From the NCBI GenBank assembly GCA_016192705.1, contig JACPTQ010000061.1:1-60709 (forward strand): 60,709 nucleotides of DNA. The letters run 5' to 3'. The notes below the pieces were generated by a model. That model ran no database searches, was not told where the DNA came from, and worked only from the letters and a program-made list of their open reading frames with translations. A program made the position numbers and the translations under genes. The stretch comes from Deltaproteobacteria bacterium (lineage in GTDB: Bacteria; Myxococcota; JACPTQ01). Below, piece by piece: positions 17,176 to 25,566 of the stretch (within the stretch, counting starts at the first letter, position 1; the number at the start of each line of letters is the position of its first letter).

Positions 17176-18684
17176 ATGCCGGAACGGCCCATTGTGCTCG
17201 TCATTTTTGATGGTTTTGGCGTGCGAGCGCCGGCGCCGGATAACGCGATTCATCTCGCGCGAAAACCGGTCCTCGACGCGCTGTACGCGAAATACCCGCA
17301 CGGGACGCTCGATTCGTCGGGGCACTGCGTCGGGCTCCCAGCGGGCCAAATGGGAAACAGCGAGGTTGGGCATCTCAACATCGGTGCGGGGCGCGTCGTT
17401 TATCAAGAGCTGACGCGGATCAATCGCGCGATCGCGTCAGGCGATTTCTTTGAGAACCGCGCGCTGTGCGATGCCGTCGATGCGGCGAAGGAGCGAACGC
17501 TTCATTTGTTTGGGCTCGTTTCGGACGGGTGCGTCCATGCGAGCCTCGACCATCTCGACGCACTTCTTGAGCTTGCGCGGCGCCGAGGCGCACGCGACGT
17601 CGCGCTCCACGCGTTCACCGACGGGCGCGATACGCCGCCGCGATCCGGCCCTGATTTTCTGCGCACCGTCGCCGCCAAAATGAAAAGCGTCGGCGTCGGT
17701 CGCATCGCGACGGTTTCGGGGCGATACTTCGCGATGGACCGCGACAAGCGTTGGAATCGCGTTCTGCGCGCCTTTAACGCCATCGCGTTCGGGCGAGGTC
17801 GCGCGGGCGACAGCTCGTTCGCGTTCACGGAAGGCGATGAGTTCGTCGAGCCAACGGTCATCGGCGCGGGCGCACCCGTTCAAGACGGTGATTCGATCGT
17901 CTTCTTTAATTTTCGCGCCGACCGCGCGCGCGAGTTGACGCGGGCGTTCACGGACGCGAAATTCAACGCCTTCCCCGTGAGCGGGCGTCCGGCAAACCTT
18001 CGGTTCACCACGATGACATCGTACGACGACAGCTTCGCGTTGCCCGTTGCGTTTCCACCGCAAAACTTGAGCGGCCTTCTCGGCGAAGTTGTTTCGGACG
18101 CCGGCCTCGCGCAGTTTCGCGTCGCCGAAACCGAGAAGTACGCGCACGTCACGTACTTCTTCAATGGTGGCCGCGAGGTGCCTTACGCGCATGAGGACCG
18201 CGTGCTCGTGCCTTCGCCGCGCGACGTCGCGACCTACGACTTGAAGCCGGAAATGTCAGCGGACGAAGTCACGCGTCAGCTCGCGGCGCGCATTTCAAGT
18301 GGGCGTTATCGGTTGTCGGTCGTTAATTTCGCAAACGGTGACATGGTCGGCCACACGGCCAACGTTCCCGCGTGCGTGCGAGCCGTCGAAACGCTCGACC
18401 GATCGCTCGGCGTTGTCGTCGAAGCGGCGCTCAAGGCGGGCGGCGCGGTTTACCTGACGGCCGACCACGGCAACATCGAGATGAACATAAACCCGGAGAC
18501 TGGGGAGCCGCATACGGCGCACACCATAAATCCAGTTCCGTTTCTCGCCATCGACCCTCGGCGTCTCGGCGCGCGAATTCGCGAAGGCGGCGTGCTCGCC
18601 GATATCGCACCGACTCTCTTACCGGCGCTCGAGCTCGCGCGACCGCCGGGATTCGAGGGTCGCTCGCTGTTCGAAGGCGACTGA
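17176..18684 (+). CDS. gpmI: 2,3-bisphosphoglycerate-independent phosphoglycerate mutase
   Basis: 502 residues, close to the usual 505-515. Alkaline-phosphatase-fold metal and catalytic motifs are present: LVIFDGFG (Asp12), MGNSEVGHLNIGAGR with nucleophile Ser62, TDGRDTPP, VSGRYFAMDRDKRW, NFRADRARE, and the C-terminal DMVGHT and TADHGNIEM. It interconverts 3- and 2-phosphoglycerate in glycolysis using two Mn ions. The stop overlaps the ATG of the downstream kinase gene (TGATG), so translation is probably coupled, which links a glycolytic enzyme and a signalling kinase in one transcript. Confidence 0.97.
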   Translation: MPERPIVLVIFDGFGVRAPAPDNAIHLARKPVLDALYAKYPHGTLDSSGHCVGLPAGQMGNSEVGHLNIGAGRVVYQELTRINRAIASGDFFENRALCDAVDAAKERTLHLFGLVSDGCVHASLDHLDALLELARRRGARDVALHAFTDGRDTPPRSGPDFLRTVAAKMKSVGVGRIATVSGRYFAMDRDKRWNRVLRAFNAIAFGRGRAGDSSFAFTEGDEFVEPTVIGAGAPVQDGDSIVFFNFRADRARELTRAFTDAKFNAFPVSGRPANLRFTTMTSYDDSFALPVAFPPQNLSGLLGEVVSDAGLAQFRVAETEKYAHVTYFFNGGREVPYAHEDRVLVPSPRDVATYDLKPEMSADEVTRQLAARISSGRYRLSVVNFANGDMVGHTANVPACVRAVETLDRSLGVVVEAALKAGGAVYLTADHGNIEMNINPETGEPHTAHTINPVPFLAIDPRRLGARIREGGVLADIAPTLLPALELARPPGFEGRSLFEGD

Positions 18685-20450
18685 TGTCGAACGAGTCCAC
18701 ACGCGCGGGCGGCGACGGCACCGAGGAAGGAACACGGTCGGGGCGACTCTTGGGCGGCCGTTACCGATTGGGTCGGCTCATCGGGCGCGGGGGAATGGGC
18801 GCGGTCTACGAGGCGGTGCAGGAAGGGCTCGGGCGACGCGTCGCGGTCAAAGTGCTTCACGATACGCTCGCCGAAGATCGCACGCTGCTCGAGCGTTTCC
18901 GGCGTGAGGCGGAATCGGCCGCGGCCCTCGGCCATCCGAACATCGTCCAAGTCACCGATTTCTCCGCCCAGCGCGGAGAGCCGGCCTTCATCGTCATGGA
19001 ATACCTCGTTGGCCGTTCGCTTCGCGCCGTCCTCAATGACGATGGTCGAATGGCACCCGAACGGATTGGGTTCATCGCGGCACAAGTGCTCAGCGCGCTC
19101 GGCGCCGCCCACCGCGCCGGCATCGTCCATCGAGATCTGAAGCCCGATAACATCTTTCTCACGGCGGTCGCCGGCGTCGATGACATCGCGAAGCTGCTCG
19201 ACTTCGGCGTTGCAAAACTCTCGCAGCCGGACGCGGGTGACGCGCGCCTCACGCAAACGGGCGGCCTCCTCGGCACCCCAGCCTACATGGCGCCCGAGCA
19301 GGCCCGCGGCGACGACGTCGATTCGCGGTCCGACCTTTACGCCTTGGGCGTCATCCTTTACCAGGCGCTCGCAGGCAAACTCCCACTTGATGCGGCAAAT
19401 CCAAACAAACTTCTCTTCGCCATCATTGAACAAACACCCGAATCGCTCGCCGCGGTCAGTCCCGAAACGCCGCCCGCGCTCGTTGCGGTTGTCGAGCGCG
19501 CCATGGCCAAGTCTCGCGACGCGCGGTTTCAGAGTGCGGCTGAAATGGCGGCGGCCGTCGCACCATGGTCGCGCGGAGCGGCGGCAGCTGCGGCGACGCC
19601 CTGTCGCATCGTCGTCCGTGACGGCGCAATCGACAGCGACCCGTTTTCGAGAACTGCGATTCCACCGCCGGTTGCGCAGGGGACGATCACCAGCGCGCCA
19701 ACCGAACTTTCGGGATCGGCGACGGCAAGACGAACGGGGCGCTCCCGTCTCGCGCTGGGGTTGGGTGTGTCGGTCGCTGTCATTGGCGCTATTGCGGTGA
19801 AGTTGGTTGTGACCCAAGGCAATGCGCCGGCGCCCGCACCCGCTTCCGCATCCGCGTCCGCTCCCGCACCCGTCACCGCACCCGCTCCGGCACCCGCTCC
19901 CGCGCCCGTCTCCGCTCCCGCAACCGTAACCGCTCCCGCGCCCGTCTCCGCTCCCGCGCCCGTCTCCGCTCCCGCGCCCGTCTCCGCTCCCGCTTCCGCT
20001 CCCACACCCCGCATCCGAGCCACCCCTCGATCTTCTCCGACCGCCTCTAAGCCTCGACGCCCCACAACACCGCGCGCCGCCACCGCGACGCCCGCTCGGC
20101 GTCCACTCGGCGGCACAAAACCGTATTACTCGGGCGGCGTCTTCACGAACGTCTTCACACCGCAGCACGCGCGCGAGCGGGTCGAATCGGTTTTGGGCAC
20201 CATCACCGGCTGCTACCGCGCATCAGAGTTTGAGCCACCCGACCACCAGTTCATGACGCTTCACATCTCCATCACGGCCGACGGCACCACAACCAAAATC
20301 GCGCCCGGAGGCGACATCGCGCTCTCCCCCCCGAAGCTCGTCGCGTGCCTCTCCAAAATCCTTCACCGCCTTCAATGGGGGCGAACCGATCATGGCGAAC
20401 CCGGAACCTTCATGCTGTTCCTGACGGCCCGCACCACTGACAACCCATAG
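18684..20450 (+). CDS. Ser/Thr protein kinase with Ala-Pro tract and AgmX-like C-terminal domain
   Basis: 588 residues from the ATG overlapping the gpmI stop. Hanks kinase: RLIGRGGMGAVYEA, Lys56, HRDLKPDN with Asp151, DFGVAK with Asp173, GTPAYMAPEQ. A transmembrane helix lies near 356-373. Residues 381-440 are an Ala-Pro tract encoded by 18-bp tandem repeats. The last 120 residues (GTITGCYRASEF...MTLHISITADGTTTKIAPGG...ACLSKILHRLQWGR) resemble the AgmX/PglI C-terminal domain, also seen in the lipoprotein at 33886. Expected topology is cytoplasmic kinase with periplasmic stalk and sensor or binding domain. Assignment of the C-terminal domain is by pattern only. Confidence 0.93.
   Translation: MSNESTRAGGDGTEEGTRSGRLLGGRYRLGRLIGRGGMGAVYEAVQEGLGRRVAVKVLHDTLAEDRTLLERFRREAESAAALGHPNIVQVTDFSAQRGEPAFIVMEYLVGRSLRAVLNDDGRMAPERIGFIAAQVLSALGAAHRAGIVHRDLKPDNIFLTAVAGVDDIAKLLDFGVAKLSQPDAGDARLTQTGGLLGTPAYMAPEQARGDDVDSRSDLYALGVILYQALAGKLPLDAANPNKLLFAIIEQTPESLAAVSPETPPALVAVVERAMAKSRDARFQSAAEMAAAVAPWSRGAAAAAATPCRIVVRDGAIDSDPFSRTAIPPPVAQGTITSAPTELSGSATARRTGRSRLALGLGVSVAVIGAIAVKLVVTQGNAPAPAPASASASAPAPVTAPAPAPAPAPVSAPATVTAPAPVSAPAPVSAPAPVSAPASAPTPRIRATPRSSPTASKPRRPTTPRAATATPARRPLGGTKPYYSGGVFTNVFTPQHARERVESVLGTITGCYRASEFEPPDHQFMTLHISITADGTTTKIAPGGDIALSPPKLVACLSKILHRLQWGRTDHGEPGTFMLFLTARTTDNP
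19828..20010 (+). repeat. Ala-Pro coding tandem repeats, 18-bp unit
   Basis: Tandem copies of GCTCCCGCGCCCGTCTCC, several of them perfect and adjacent between about 19896 and 20002, with degenerate hexamers GCTCCC/GCACCC on the left. They encode (Ala-Pro-Ala-Pro-Val-Ser)n in the kinase linker. Copy number is likely variable between strains. Confidence 0.8.
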
Positions 20451-20503
20451 GAATTGTGGTAATGAATGTCTACTGAATTTGTCCACATTGGGAATAACAA
20501 ATC

Positions 20504-21565
20504 GTGTTGAAGCTCATATCATCGTATTTTGAGAATTCGTTTCGAGCGAATTTCACCGACGATCGCGTGCTCCGCCCGATGGTCGCGACGTATTACGTCA
20601 CGGCGATGTGCAATTTCCGCTGCACCTACTGCGAGCACTATTCCGCCGATTTCAACGAGTTCGTCAAAGACAAGCAAGCGAACACCGAAGACGCGAAGCG
20701 GATCATCGACGTCATCGCCGAGGATTGCGACGTCCTCTATTTCACGGGCGGCGAGCCGCTCGTCCGCACCGACATCGTCGAAATCGTGCGCCACGCTTAC
20801 ATGCGCCGCATGGCGTACATCGGCATCAACACGAACGCGCTTCTCATCCCACGCCGCGAAGGGATCCTCGATTACATCAACAACCTCGTCGTATCACTCG
20901 ACTCGCTCGCCGACGCGAAATACGACGCGATGCTCGGCATGCCGCTCGGCACGGCCAAGAAAGTTCGCACCATCGTCGAGCGCTATTCGAAGCTGCAAAA
21001 AGAGCGAAACTTCACAATGACCGTTAACTGCGTCGTCTGCCCCGAGAACATCCAAGAGGCGGAAGACGTGATGAAGTTCTGCGAGGACCTCGACATCTGG
21101 TACACGATATCGCCCCAAAACGTCGGCCGACGACCGGCGTTCGAGATTCTCAATAACCCCGCCTATCGCGATTTTATGGATCGGCTGCTTGCGGCGAAGC
21201 GCCAGGGCAAGAAAATAAGCGGGGCCGACAGCTACTATGAAGGCGTTTCGCGCTTTAAACCGTTTCAGTGTTACCCGAACCTCACGGCGCGCATCGACCC
21301 GCTCGGCCATCTCGCCTACCCGTGCATTCCGCTCGGCGGTCAAGCGGGGAACATTCTTGAAAACGGGTCTCTGCTGCGCACGCTCCGGCGCGGCGAAGAG
21401 GAGCAAGGACCGCCGCCGCGGTGCATCGACCGATGCCACATGCGCTGCCATGCGGAGCTGTCGCTGCTCGTCAAAAACCCGTGGGAGCTGTTCACGGAGA
21501 CCTTCAACCACTTGCGTCGCCGAAATGGAAAAAACGCCCGCTCGATGACCGTCGTGCCCGAATAG
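20504..21565 (+). CDS. Radical SAM protein with C-terminal Cys cluster
   Basis: 353 residues from GTG. The [4Fe-4S]/SAM motif is CNFRCTYC (Cys36, 40, 43), followed by YFTGGEPLVR (from residue 80) for SAM binding. The C-terminal part (FQCYPNLTARIDPLGHLAYPC, then CIDRCHMRCHAELS) carries several additional Cys that resemble a partial SPASM-type auxiliary cluster site. It probably modifies a protein, peptide or lipid, but no substrate peptide gene is visible nearby. Neighbours are the kinase, ending 53 bp upstream, and the PEGA protein, 110 bp downstream, on the same strand. HpnH- or PqqE-like families are alternatives. Confidence 0.85.
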   Translation: MLKLISSYFENSFRANFTDDRVLRPMVATYYVTAMCNFRCTYCEHYSADFNEFVKDKQANTEDAKRIIDVIAEDCDVLYFTGGEPLVRTDIVEIVRHAYMRRMAYIGINTNALLIPRREGILDYINNLVVSLDSLADAKYDAMLGMPLGTAKKVRTIVERYSKLQKERNFTMTVNCVVCPENIQEAEDVMKFCEDLDIWYTISPQNVGRRPAFEILNNPAYRDFMDRLLAAKRQGKKISGADSYYEGVSRFKPFQCYPNLTARIDPLGHLAYPCIPLGGQAGNILENGSLLRTLRRGEEEQGPPPRCIDRCHMRCHAELSLLVKNPWELFTETFNHLRRRNGKNARSMTVVPE

Positions 21566-21676
21566 GCTCCGCTCATGGCTGTCGACTCTCGGCGGTTGAC
21601 TGTTCGCGGCCGCGAAATCTTTCCGAGGCGCGGATTCGTTTGACCGCCTTCGGGACCGCCCCCTACAATAAAAACG

Positions 21677-23011
21677 ATGGGGAAACGCCTGCTCGTGGCT
21701 TCCGTGGTGCTCGCCGAGACGTTCTCTGCGACCGCGCTTTGGGCCGACGCGCCGAAAATCAAGCCGGTCCAAGTGTTTGTGTTTGGCATCGAAGCGCGTG
21801 AACCGGCGGCGGCAAGCTTCGCGCGGTCCGTCAACGACGCGCTTGAAAGCGAGATGTACGGTTCTCCGGAGTGGGTACAAGCGCCCGACGAACCACTCAA
21901 GCGTGAACCGGTCGACGAGAGTCTGAAAATCGCCGAAACGCGGCGCTCACGCGGCGAAGCGCAACTCGCGGACGCGCTCGCAAGAATCGCCGCGCACGAC
22001 GACCGCGCGGCGCTCGACCGCTTGGCCGACGCGGAAGCCCATTTCACGGCGGCGCTGGCTGTGCTTGGCGACTTGACTCCGCTTGAAACGATTTTTCGCG
22101 AGCGGGCTCTTGCTTCGTTTCGCGAAGGCGAAGATCGCGCGGGGGAGAAGGCGCTCGAACGGCTCTTCGTTTTGAATCCCAAGGGACTCGCGACCGTGGC
22201 AAATCCGCCACCCGTCCTCGCGCGCATCGCTGAGCGCGTGCGCCGGCGCGTTGGCGAGCCGACAACGCTGCGCGTGGTCACGGAACCAGCGGGTGCGCAG
22301 GTCTTTATCGACGGAGTCCCGCGCGGCGTGGCCCCCGTGAGCGTGCCCAACCTGCTACCCGGCGTGCATACGTTTCGCCTTCTCAAGGATCGCTTCGCGG
22401 TCGCGGCCGGTGTCGTCAACCTCGATCGCAAGGGCGGCACGCTGACGTCGCGCCTCGTTCCGCTCACCGTGCCTCCGGGCCGATGGTATGGAATGCTCCT
22501 TCGCGCAAAACTGCGCCGTGGCACTTGGGACGACGAAGCGCGCAAGGCCGCCGTCGCCGTCGCGCGCGCGCTGCACGCCGATGCGCTCGTGGTCGGGGAC
22601 GCGGCCATCGTCGCGAAGACGCCGACCGTCACGCTGCGCCTCCTCGCGCTCAAAAAAAGCGTCCTCATCGATTTGGGCGAGATTCGCGCGGGTCCGGTTG
22701 CGGTCGCTAAGGCCGTCGTGCCGTTCATCGACAAGGTGCGCCGGGTCATCTTCCCGGGCGTTGGTGCGGGGGCGTCGGGGACCAGCGACAAAGAAGTTGG
22801 TCGGCTGGAGCGCGAGCTTGAGATCGAGGATTTGGCGCGAGCGGGCCGCACGGCGCCCCTGAACGGCGGATCGGCGTGGTATCGAAAATGGTGGGTGTGG
22901 ACGCTTGTTGGGATCGCGGCGGCGGCTGCAGGCACCGCGACGACCTTGCTTTTGACGCGGGACCGCGGCAGCCCGACCACGACGCTGAACGTGACCTGGA
23001 GCCCGCCCTGA
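21677..23011 (+). CDS. PEGA-domain secreted protein with C-terminal membrane helix
   Basis: 444 residues. Signal peptide (RLLVASVVLAETFSATALWADA), a helical region of about 150 residues with TPR-like features, a PEGA unit (TLRVVTEPAGAQVFIDGVPRGVAPVSVPNLLPGVHTFRL) near residues 197-235, a Rossmann-like region with VARALHADALVVGDAAIV, and a C-terminal transmembrane helix WYRKWWVWTLVGIAAAAAGTATTLLL. PEGA domains are surface-associated; the helix plus downstream short tail suggests membrane anchoring. The stop overlaps the likely start of the Kelch lipoprotein. Role unknown. Confidence 0.8.
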   Translation: MGKRLLVASVVLAETFSATALWADAPKIKPVQVFVFGIEAREPAAASFARSVNDALESEMYGSPEWVQAPDEPLKREPVDESLKIAETRRSRGEAQLADALARIAAHDDRAALDRLADAEAHFTAALAVLGDLTPLETIFRERALASFREGEDRAGEKALERLFVLNPKGLATVANPPPVLARIAERVRRRVGEPTTLRVVTEPAGAQVFIDGVPRGVAPVSVPNLLPGVHTFRLLKDRFAVAAGVVNLDRKGGTLTSRLVPLTVPPGRWYGMLLRAKLRRGTWDDEARKAAVAVARALHADALVVGDAAIVAKTPTVTLRLLALKKSVLIDLGEIRAGPVAVAKAVVPFIDKVRRVIFPGVGAGASGTSDKEVGRLERELEIEDLARAGRTAPLNGGSAWYRKWWVWTLVGIAAAAAGTATTLLLTRDRGSPTTTLNVTWSPP

Positions 23012-24552
23012 CAAGCCGGACCCCGAAGTCGCTTGTTACCTTCGTGTTGCCGCTTGCAATGGCGTGCAGCGGGCCACCGGTCACGAGCGTCGCGCTCAAC
23101 CTCTACGCGCCTTCCGGGCAAAGCCCGCTCACCGGCGTCACATGGCTCAACTTCACATTCTCGGGGCCGAATCTCGCAAGCCCAACGACAAAGCTCGTCG
23201 CGGCTTCTGGCGGCACCGCCGCGCTCACGGGGCTTCCCACGACATCCGATGTCACGGTTACCGTCGAGGGCCTCCCCGCGTTCGACCCAGCCACCGGCAC
23301 ACCCGCCGCACTCTCGCGAGGAAGCGCCGTCGCCGTCGACTTCGCGAAGCCCTCGACGCTTAACCTCTTCATCGCGCTCGTCGATCAGTTTGCGCTCGCA
23401 ACGTCGGCCACAGGGTCCGCACAAGCGCTCTCGGCGGCACGCGCTGGCCACACCGCAACGCTTCTCAAGGACGGGCGCGTCCTCATCGCCGGAGGCGGGA
23501 CATTCCTTGGCGCCGCGAGTGGAACCCCACTTCCATCGACCATCATCGGGTCGGTCGAGATCTTCGACCCACGCGATGGGTCAATCACCTCCATCGCCAC
23601 CCCATGCAGCGGCACGGGGACCGCGCTCTGTACGCCGCGCGCATACCACACGGCGACGCTTCTCAAAGATGGTCGCGTCGTCCTCGTTGGCGGCCTGACC
23701 TTCGCAACCGGCGGCGCACTCGTTTCAACGCGCGCGATCGAACTCTTCTCGCCAACAACAAACAGCTTCTCCGCGTCGTCCACCCAGCTCACCGAAAACG
23801 GCGACCGCGCGTACCACACCGCAACGCTGCGCGCGGACGGCACCGTCCTCATCGCGGGCGGCGCGCGCTACTCAAACCAAACGGCGACGCCGCTCGCGAC
23901 CGCCGACATCTACACTTCGTCACCCGAGCTGATTGCCGCCACCAGTACAACGCTCGCAACTGCGCGCCTCTTGCATTCAGCGACCACGCTCAAGGACGGT
24001 CGAATCCTCATTGCAGGCGGACAGGGCAGCAGCTCCGTGCTCTCGTCAACCGAGATCTTTGATTCAACGTTTTCACCCGGCCCGACGCTCGCAACCGCGC
24101 GCACCGCACACGCGGCCCTTCGGCTTGACGCGACGTACGTTGTGCTCATTGGCGGCTTCGCGACGCCCGCTGACCCCGGTTCGATCACGGGATCGATCGA
24201 ATTCTACAATCAGGATACGAGCGCTCTCGACGCAACGAAAACCATATCCCTCATCACACCGCGCGCGGCGCATGACATCGCGTTGACGTCCGGGGGTCGC
24301 ATTCTCGTTTCTGGCGGAGTCACGCGATCGGGCACCGACCAATGGAAGGTGATCGCCGCCGAAACGATCGAGGCGAATGGATCTGGTGGGTTTCGAAGTC
24401 GCGCAACAACAGCCGCCACGCTGCAAGGACGCTCATTTCACCGCGCGACGGCCCTCGCAAACTCTTTCGTTCTGCTGAGCGGCGGGCTGTCCGTCGATGG
24501 GGCCGCGACCTGGGTCACGCTTTCGCACGCCGAGCTTTACAACCCACCGTGA
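23008..24552 (+). CDS. Kelch-repeat lipoprotein
   Basis: About 514 residues. The signal peptide SLVTFVLPLAMAC ends in a lipobox; to include its basic n-region the start must lie upstream, and no ATG or GTG occurs at a suitable place. A CTG overlapping the preceding TGA (CTGA) gives the best peptide; an ATG at 22876 is the standard-codon alternative, a GTG at 23044 would leave too short a leader. Mature part: an Ig-like segment, then at least six Kelch blades of the form HTATLLKDGRVLIAGG, AYHTATLRADGTVLIAGG, LLHSATTLKDGRILIAGG. Kelch propellers are protein-interaction platforms, here predicted to sit on the cell surface. The start is uncertain. Confidence 0.82.
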   Translation: MTSRTPKSLVTFVLPLAMACSGPPVTSVALNLYAPSGQSPLTGVTWLNFTFSGPNLASPTTKLVAASGGTAALTGLPTTSDVTVTVEGLPAFDPATGTPAALSRGSAVAVDFAKPSTLNLFIALVDQFALATSATGSAQALSAARAGHTATLLKDGRVLIAGGGTFLGAASGTPLPSTIIGSVEIFDPRDGSITSIATPCSGTGTALCTPRAYHTATLLKDGRVVLVGGLTFATGGALVSTRAIELFSPTTNSFSASSTQLTENGDRAYHTATLRADGTVLIAGGARYSNQTATPLATADIYTSSPELIAATSTTLATARLLHSATTLKDGRILIAGGQGSSSVLSSTEIFDSTFSPGPTLATARTAHAALRLDATYVVLIGGFATPADPGSITGSIEFYNQDTSALDATKTISLITPRAAHDIALTSGGRILVSGGVTRSGTDQWKVIAAETIEANGSGGFRSRATTAATLQGRSFHRATALANSFVLLSGGLSVDGAATWVTLSHAELYNPP

Positions 24553-24697
24553 GAGGCCCGTCGCGAGGCGGACCTTTTTCCAGCACGACCGTGAAGATGC
24601 GACACGCTTGCCGCTGCGGCGACAACGAGATTCCCTAGGGATTTCATAGCCAATGGCCGGCACAGCCGTTGCTCAACTCTCGCTGCAAGGAGCCTTG

Positions 24698-24910
24698 ATG
24701 ACAATGCGGCGATTCTTGATTCGACTTGTTCTTTTGACCGGCCTCGCCGGCGCCGCCTGCTCATCGTTCGATCCGACCGTTCCAATCCGCCGCGACGCAT
24801 CCAATCGCGTGTGGCGCCCGGGCCATCGCGTCGGGTCAAAAGCGTGGTGCCCGGGTTACTGGGACGACGGGGGAACGCCAGTTCCGCACTGCCCATTGTC
24901 GAGGAGATAA
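24698..24910 (+). CDS. Small lipoprotein
   Basis: 70 residues. AAGGAGCCTTG precedes the ATG and fixes this start. Signal peptide MTMRRFLIRLVLLTGLAGAAC with lipobox Cys21, then a Pro/Trp/Arg-rich mature part with CPGYWDDGG and a terminal Cys. No family recognised. It lies 4 bp upstream of the beta-barrel gene, so both are likely cotranscribed. Confidence 0.65.
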   Translation: MTMRRFLIRLVLLTGLAGAACSSFDPTVPIRRDASNRVWRPGHRVGSKAWCPGYWDDGGTPVPHCPLSRR

Positions 24911-24914
24911 CGGA

Positions 24915-25559
24915 ATGCAGAGAGCACGACGCCCCATCGCTCTTACGGTCGCCGCCTTGACAACCGCCGGTCTCGCGCCACAAACCGCAACGGCACAGCA
25001 CGTCTCGATCGACCTCGCCGCCGGAATGCACGTTCCGTTTGGTTTCCCCGAGAACCCAGACCCCGCGCCCGGCTTCCACGCAACGCTTGGGTTCGGTGGG
25101 CGTCCCGGCCGCTCGAGCTTCGCGCTCTACTTCGTAATGGGTGTTTCGCGCGCCGACTTCGCGACCGACCGTGAGCTCTACGAAAGCCGCGGCCCGTTTC
25201 ACCTCTCACGCGCGTTGACCGACGTCACGGCGGGCCTTCGCGCGCTCATCCCCATCGTCCCATTTGTTCCGCGCCTTCGCCTCGAGCTCGAAGCGCGCGG
25301 CGGCATCTCGTTCCTCAACTCGTCGCTTCGACAACTCGACGTCGCGACGCTCGGCGACACCGAGCGCGCGGTTGCGATCACGGCGTCGATCGGCATCCAG
25401 TACCGTGCGTCTCGCTGGGCCTCGCTGTCGTTGAAGCACGAGTTCACAACGTACTTGAATCGCAATCACATTGATTACCCAGCCGAAGTGGCCGGCTATA
25501 CGACCGCGCCGAGCCGCGGCCAAAACGCAACCATAGCGTCGTTGCTCTTTCACTTCTGA
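24915..25559 (+). CDS. Outer-membrane beta-barrel-like protein
   Basis: 214 residues with an N-terminal signal peptide (LTVAALTTAGLAPQTATAQ). The mature part alternates hydrophobic/polar residues in strands with aromatic belts (FHATLGFGG, SFALYFVMGV, SLKHEFTTYLN) and ends in a terminal Phe (LLFHF), the signature recognised by the BAM complex. Probably a small, eight-stranded barrel with unknown role. It is between the small lipoprotein and the C-terminally anchored protein, the latter 7 bp downstream, so an envelope operon is likely. Confidence 0.8.
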   Translation: MQRARRPIALTVAALTTAGLAPQTATAQHVSIDLAAGMHVPFGFPENPDPAPGFHATLGFGGRPGRSSFALYFVMGVSRADFATDRELYESRGPFHLSRALTDVTAGLRALIPIVPFVPRLRLELEARGGISFLNSSLRQLDVATLGDTERAVAITASIGIQYRASRWASLSLKHEFTTYLNRNHIDYPAEVAGYTTAPSRGQNATIASLLFHF

Positions 25560-25566
25560 GGGAAGG

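Noticed and set aside
19828-20010. CRISPR-like array from the 18-bp tandem repeats
   Set aside because: No unique spacers between repeats and no cas genes; the tract encodes a protein linker.
18450-20168. 572-residue minus-strand open frame over the kinase
   Set aside because: Consists of Gly/Ser/Arg runs mirroring the Ala-Pro tract of the kinase; no homology-like motif.
21340-23451. 703-residue minus-strand open frame over the radical SAM, PEGA and Kelch genes
   Set aside because: Ser/Arg-rich, no domain, opposite recognised genes with clear motifs.
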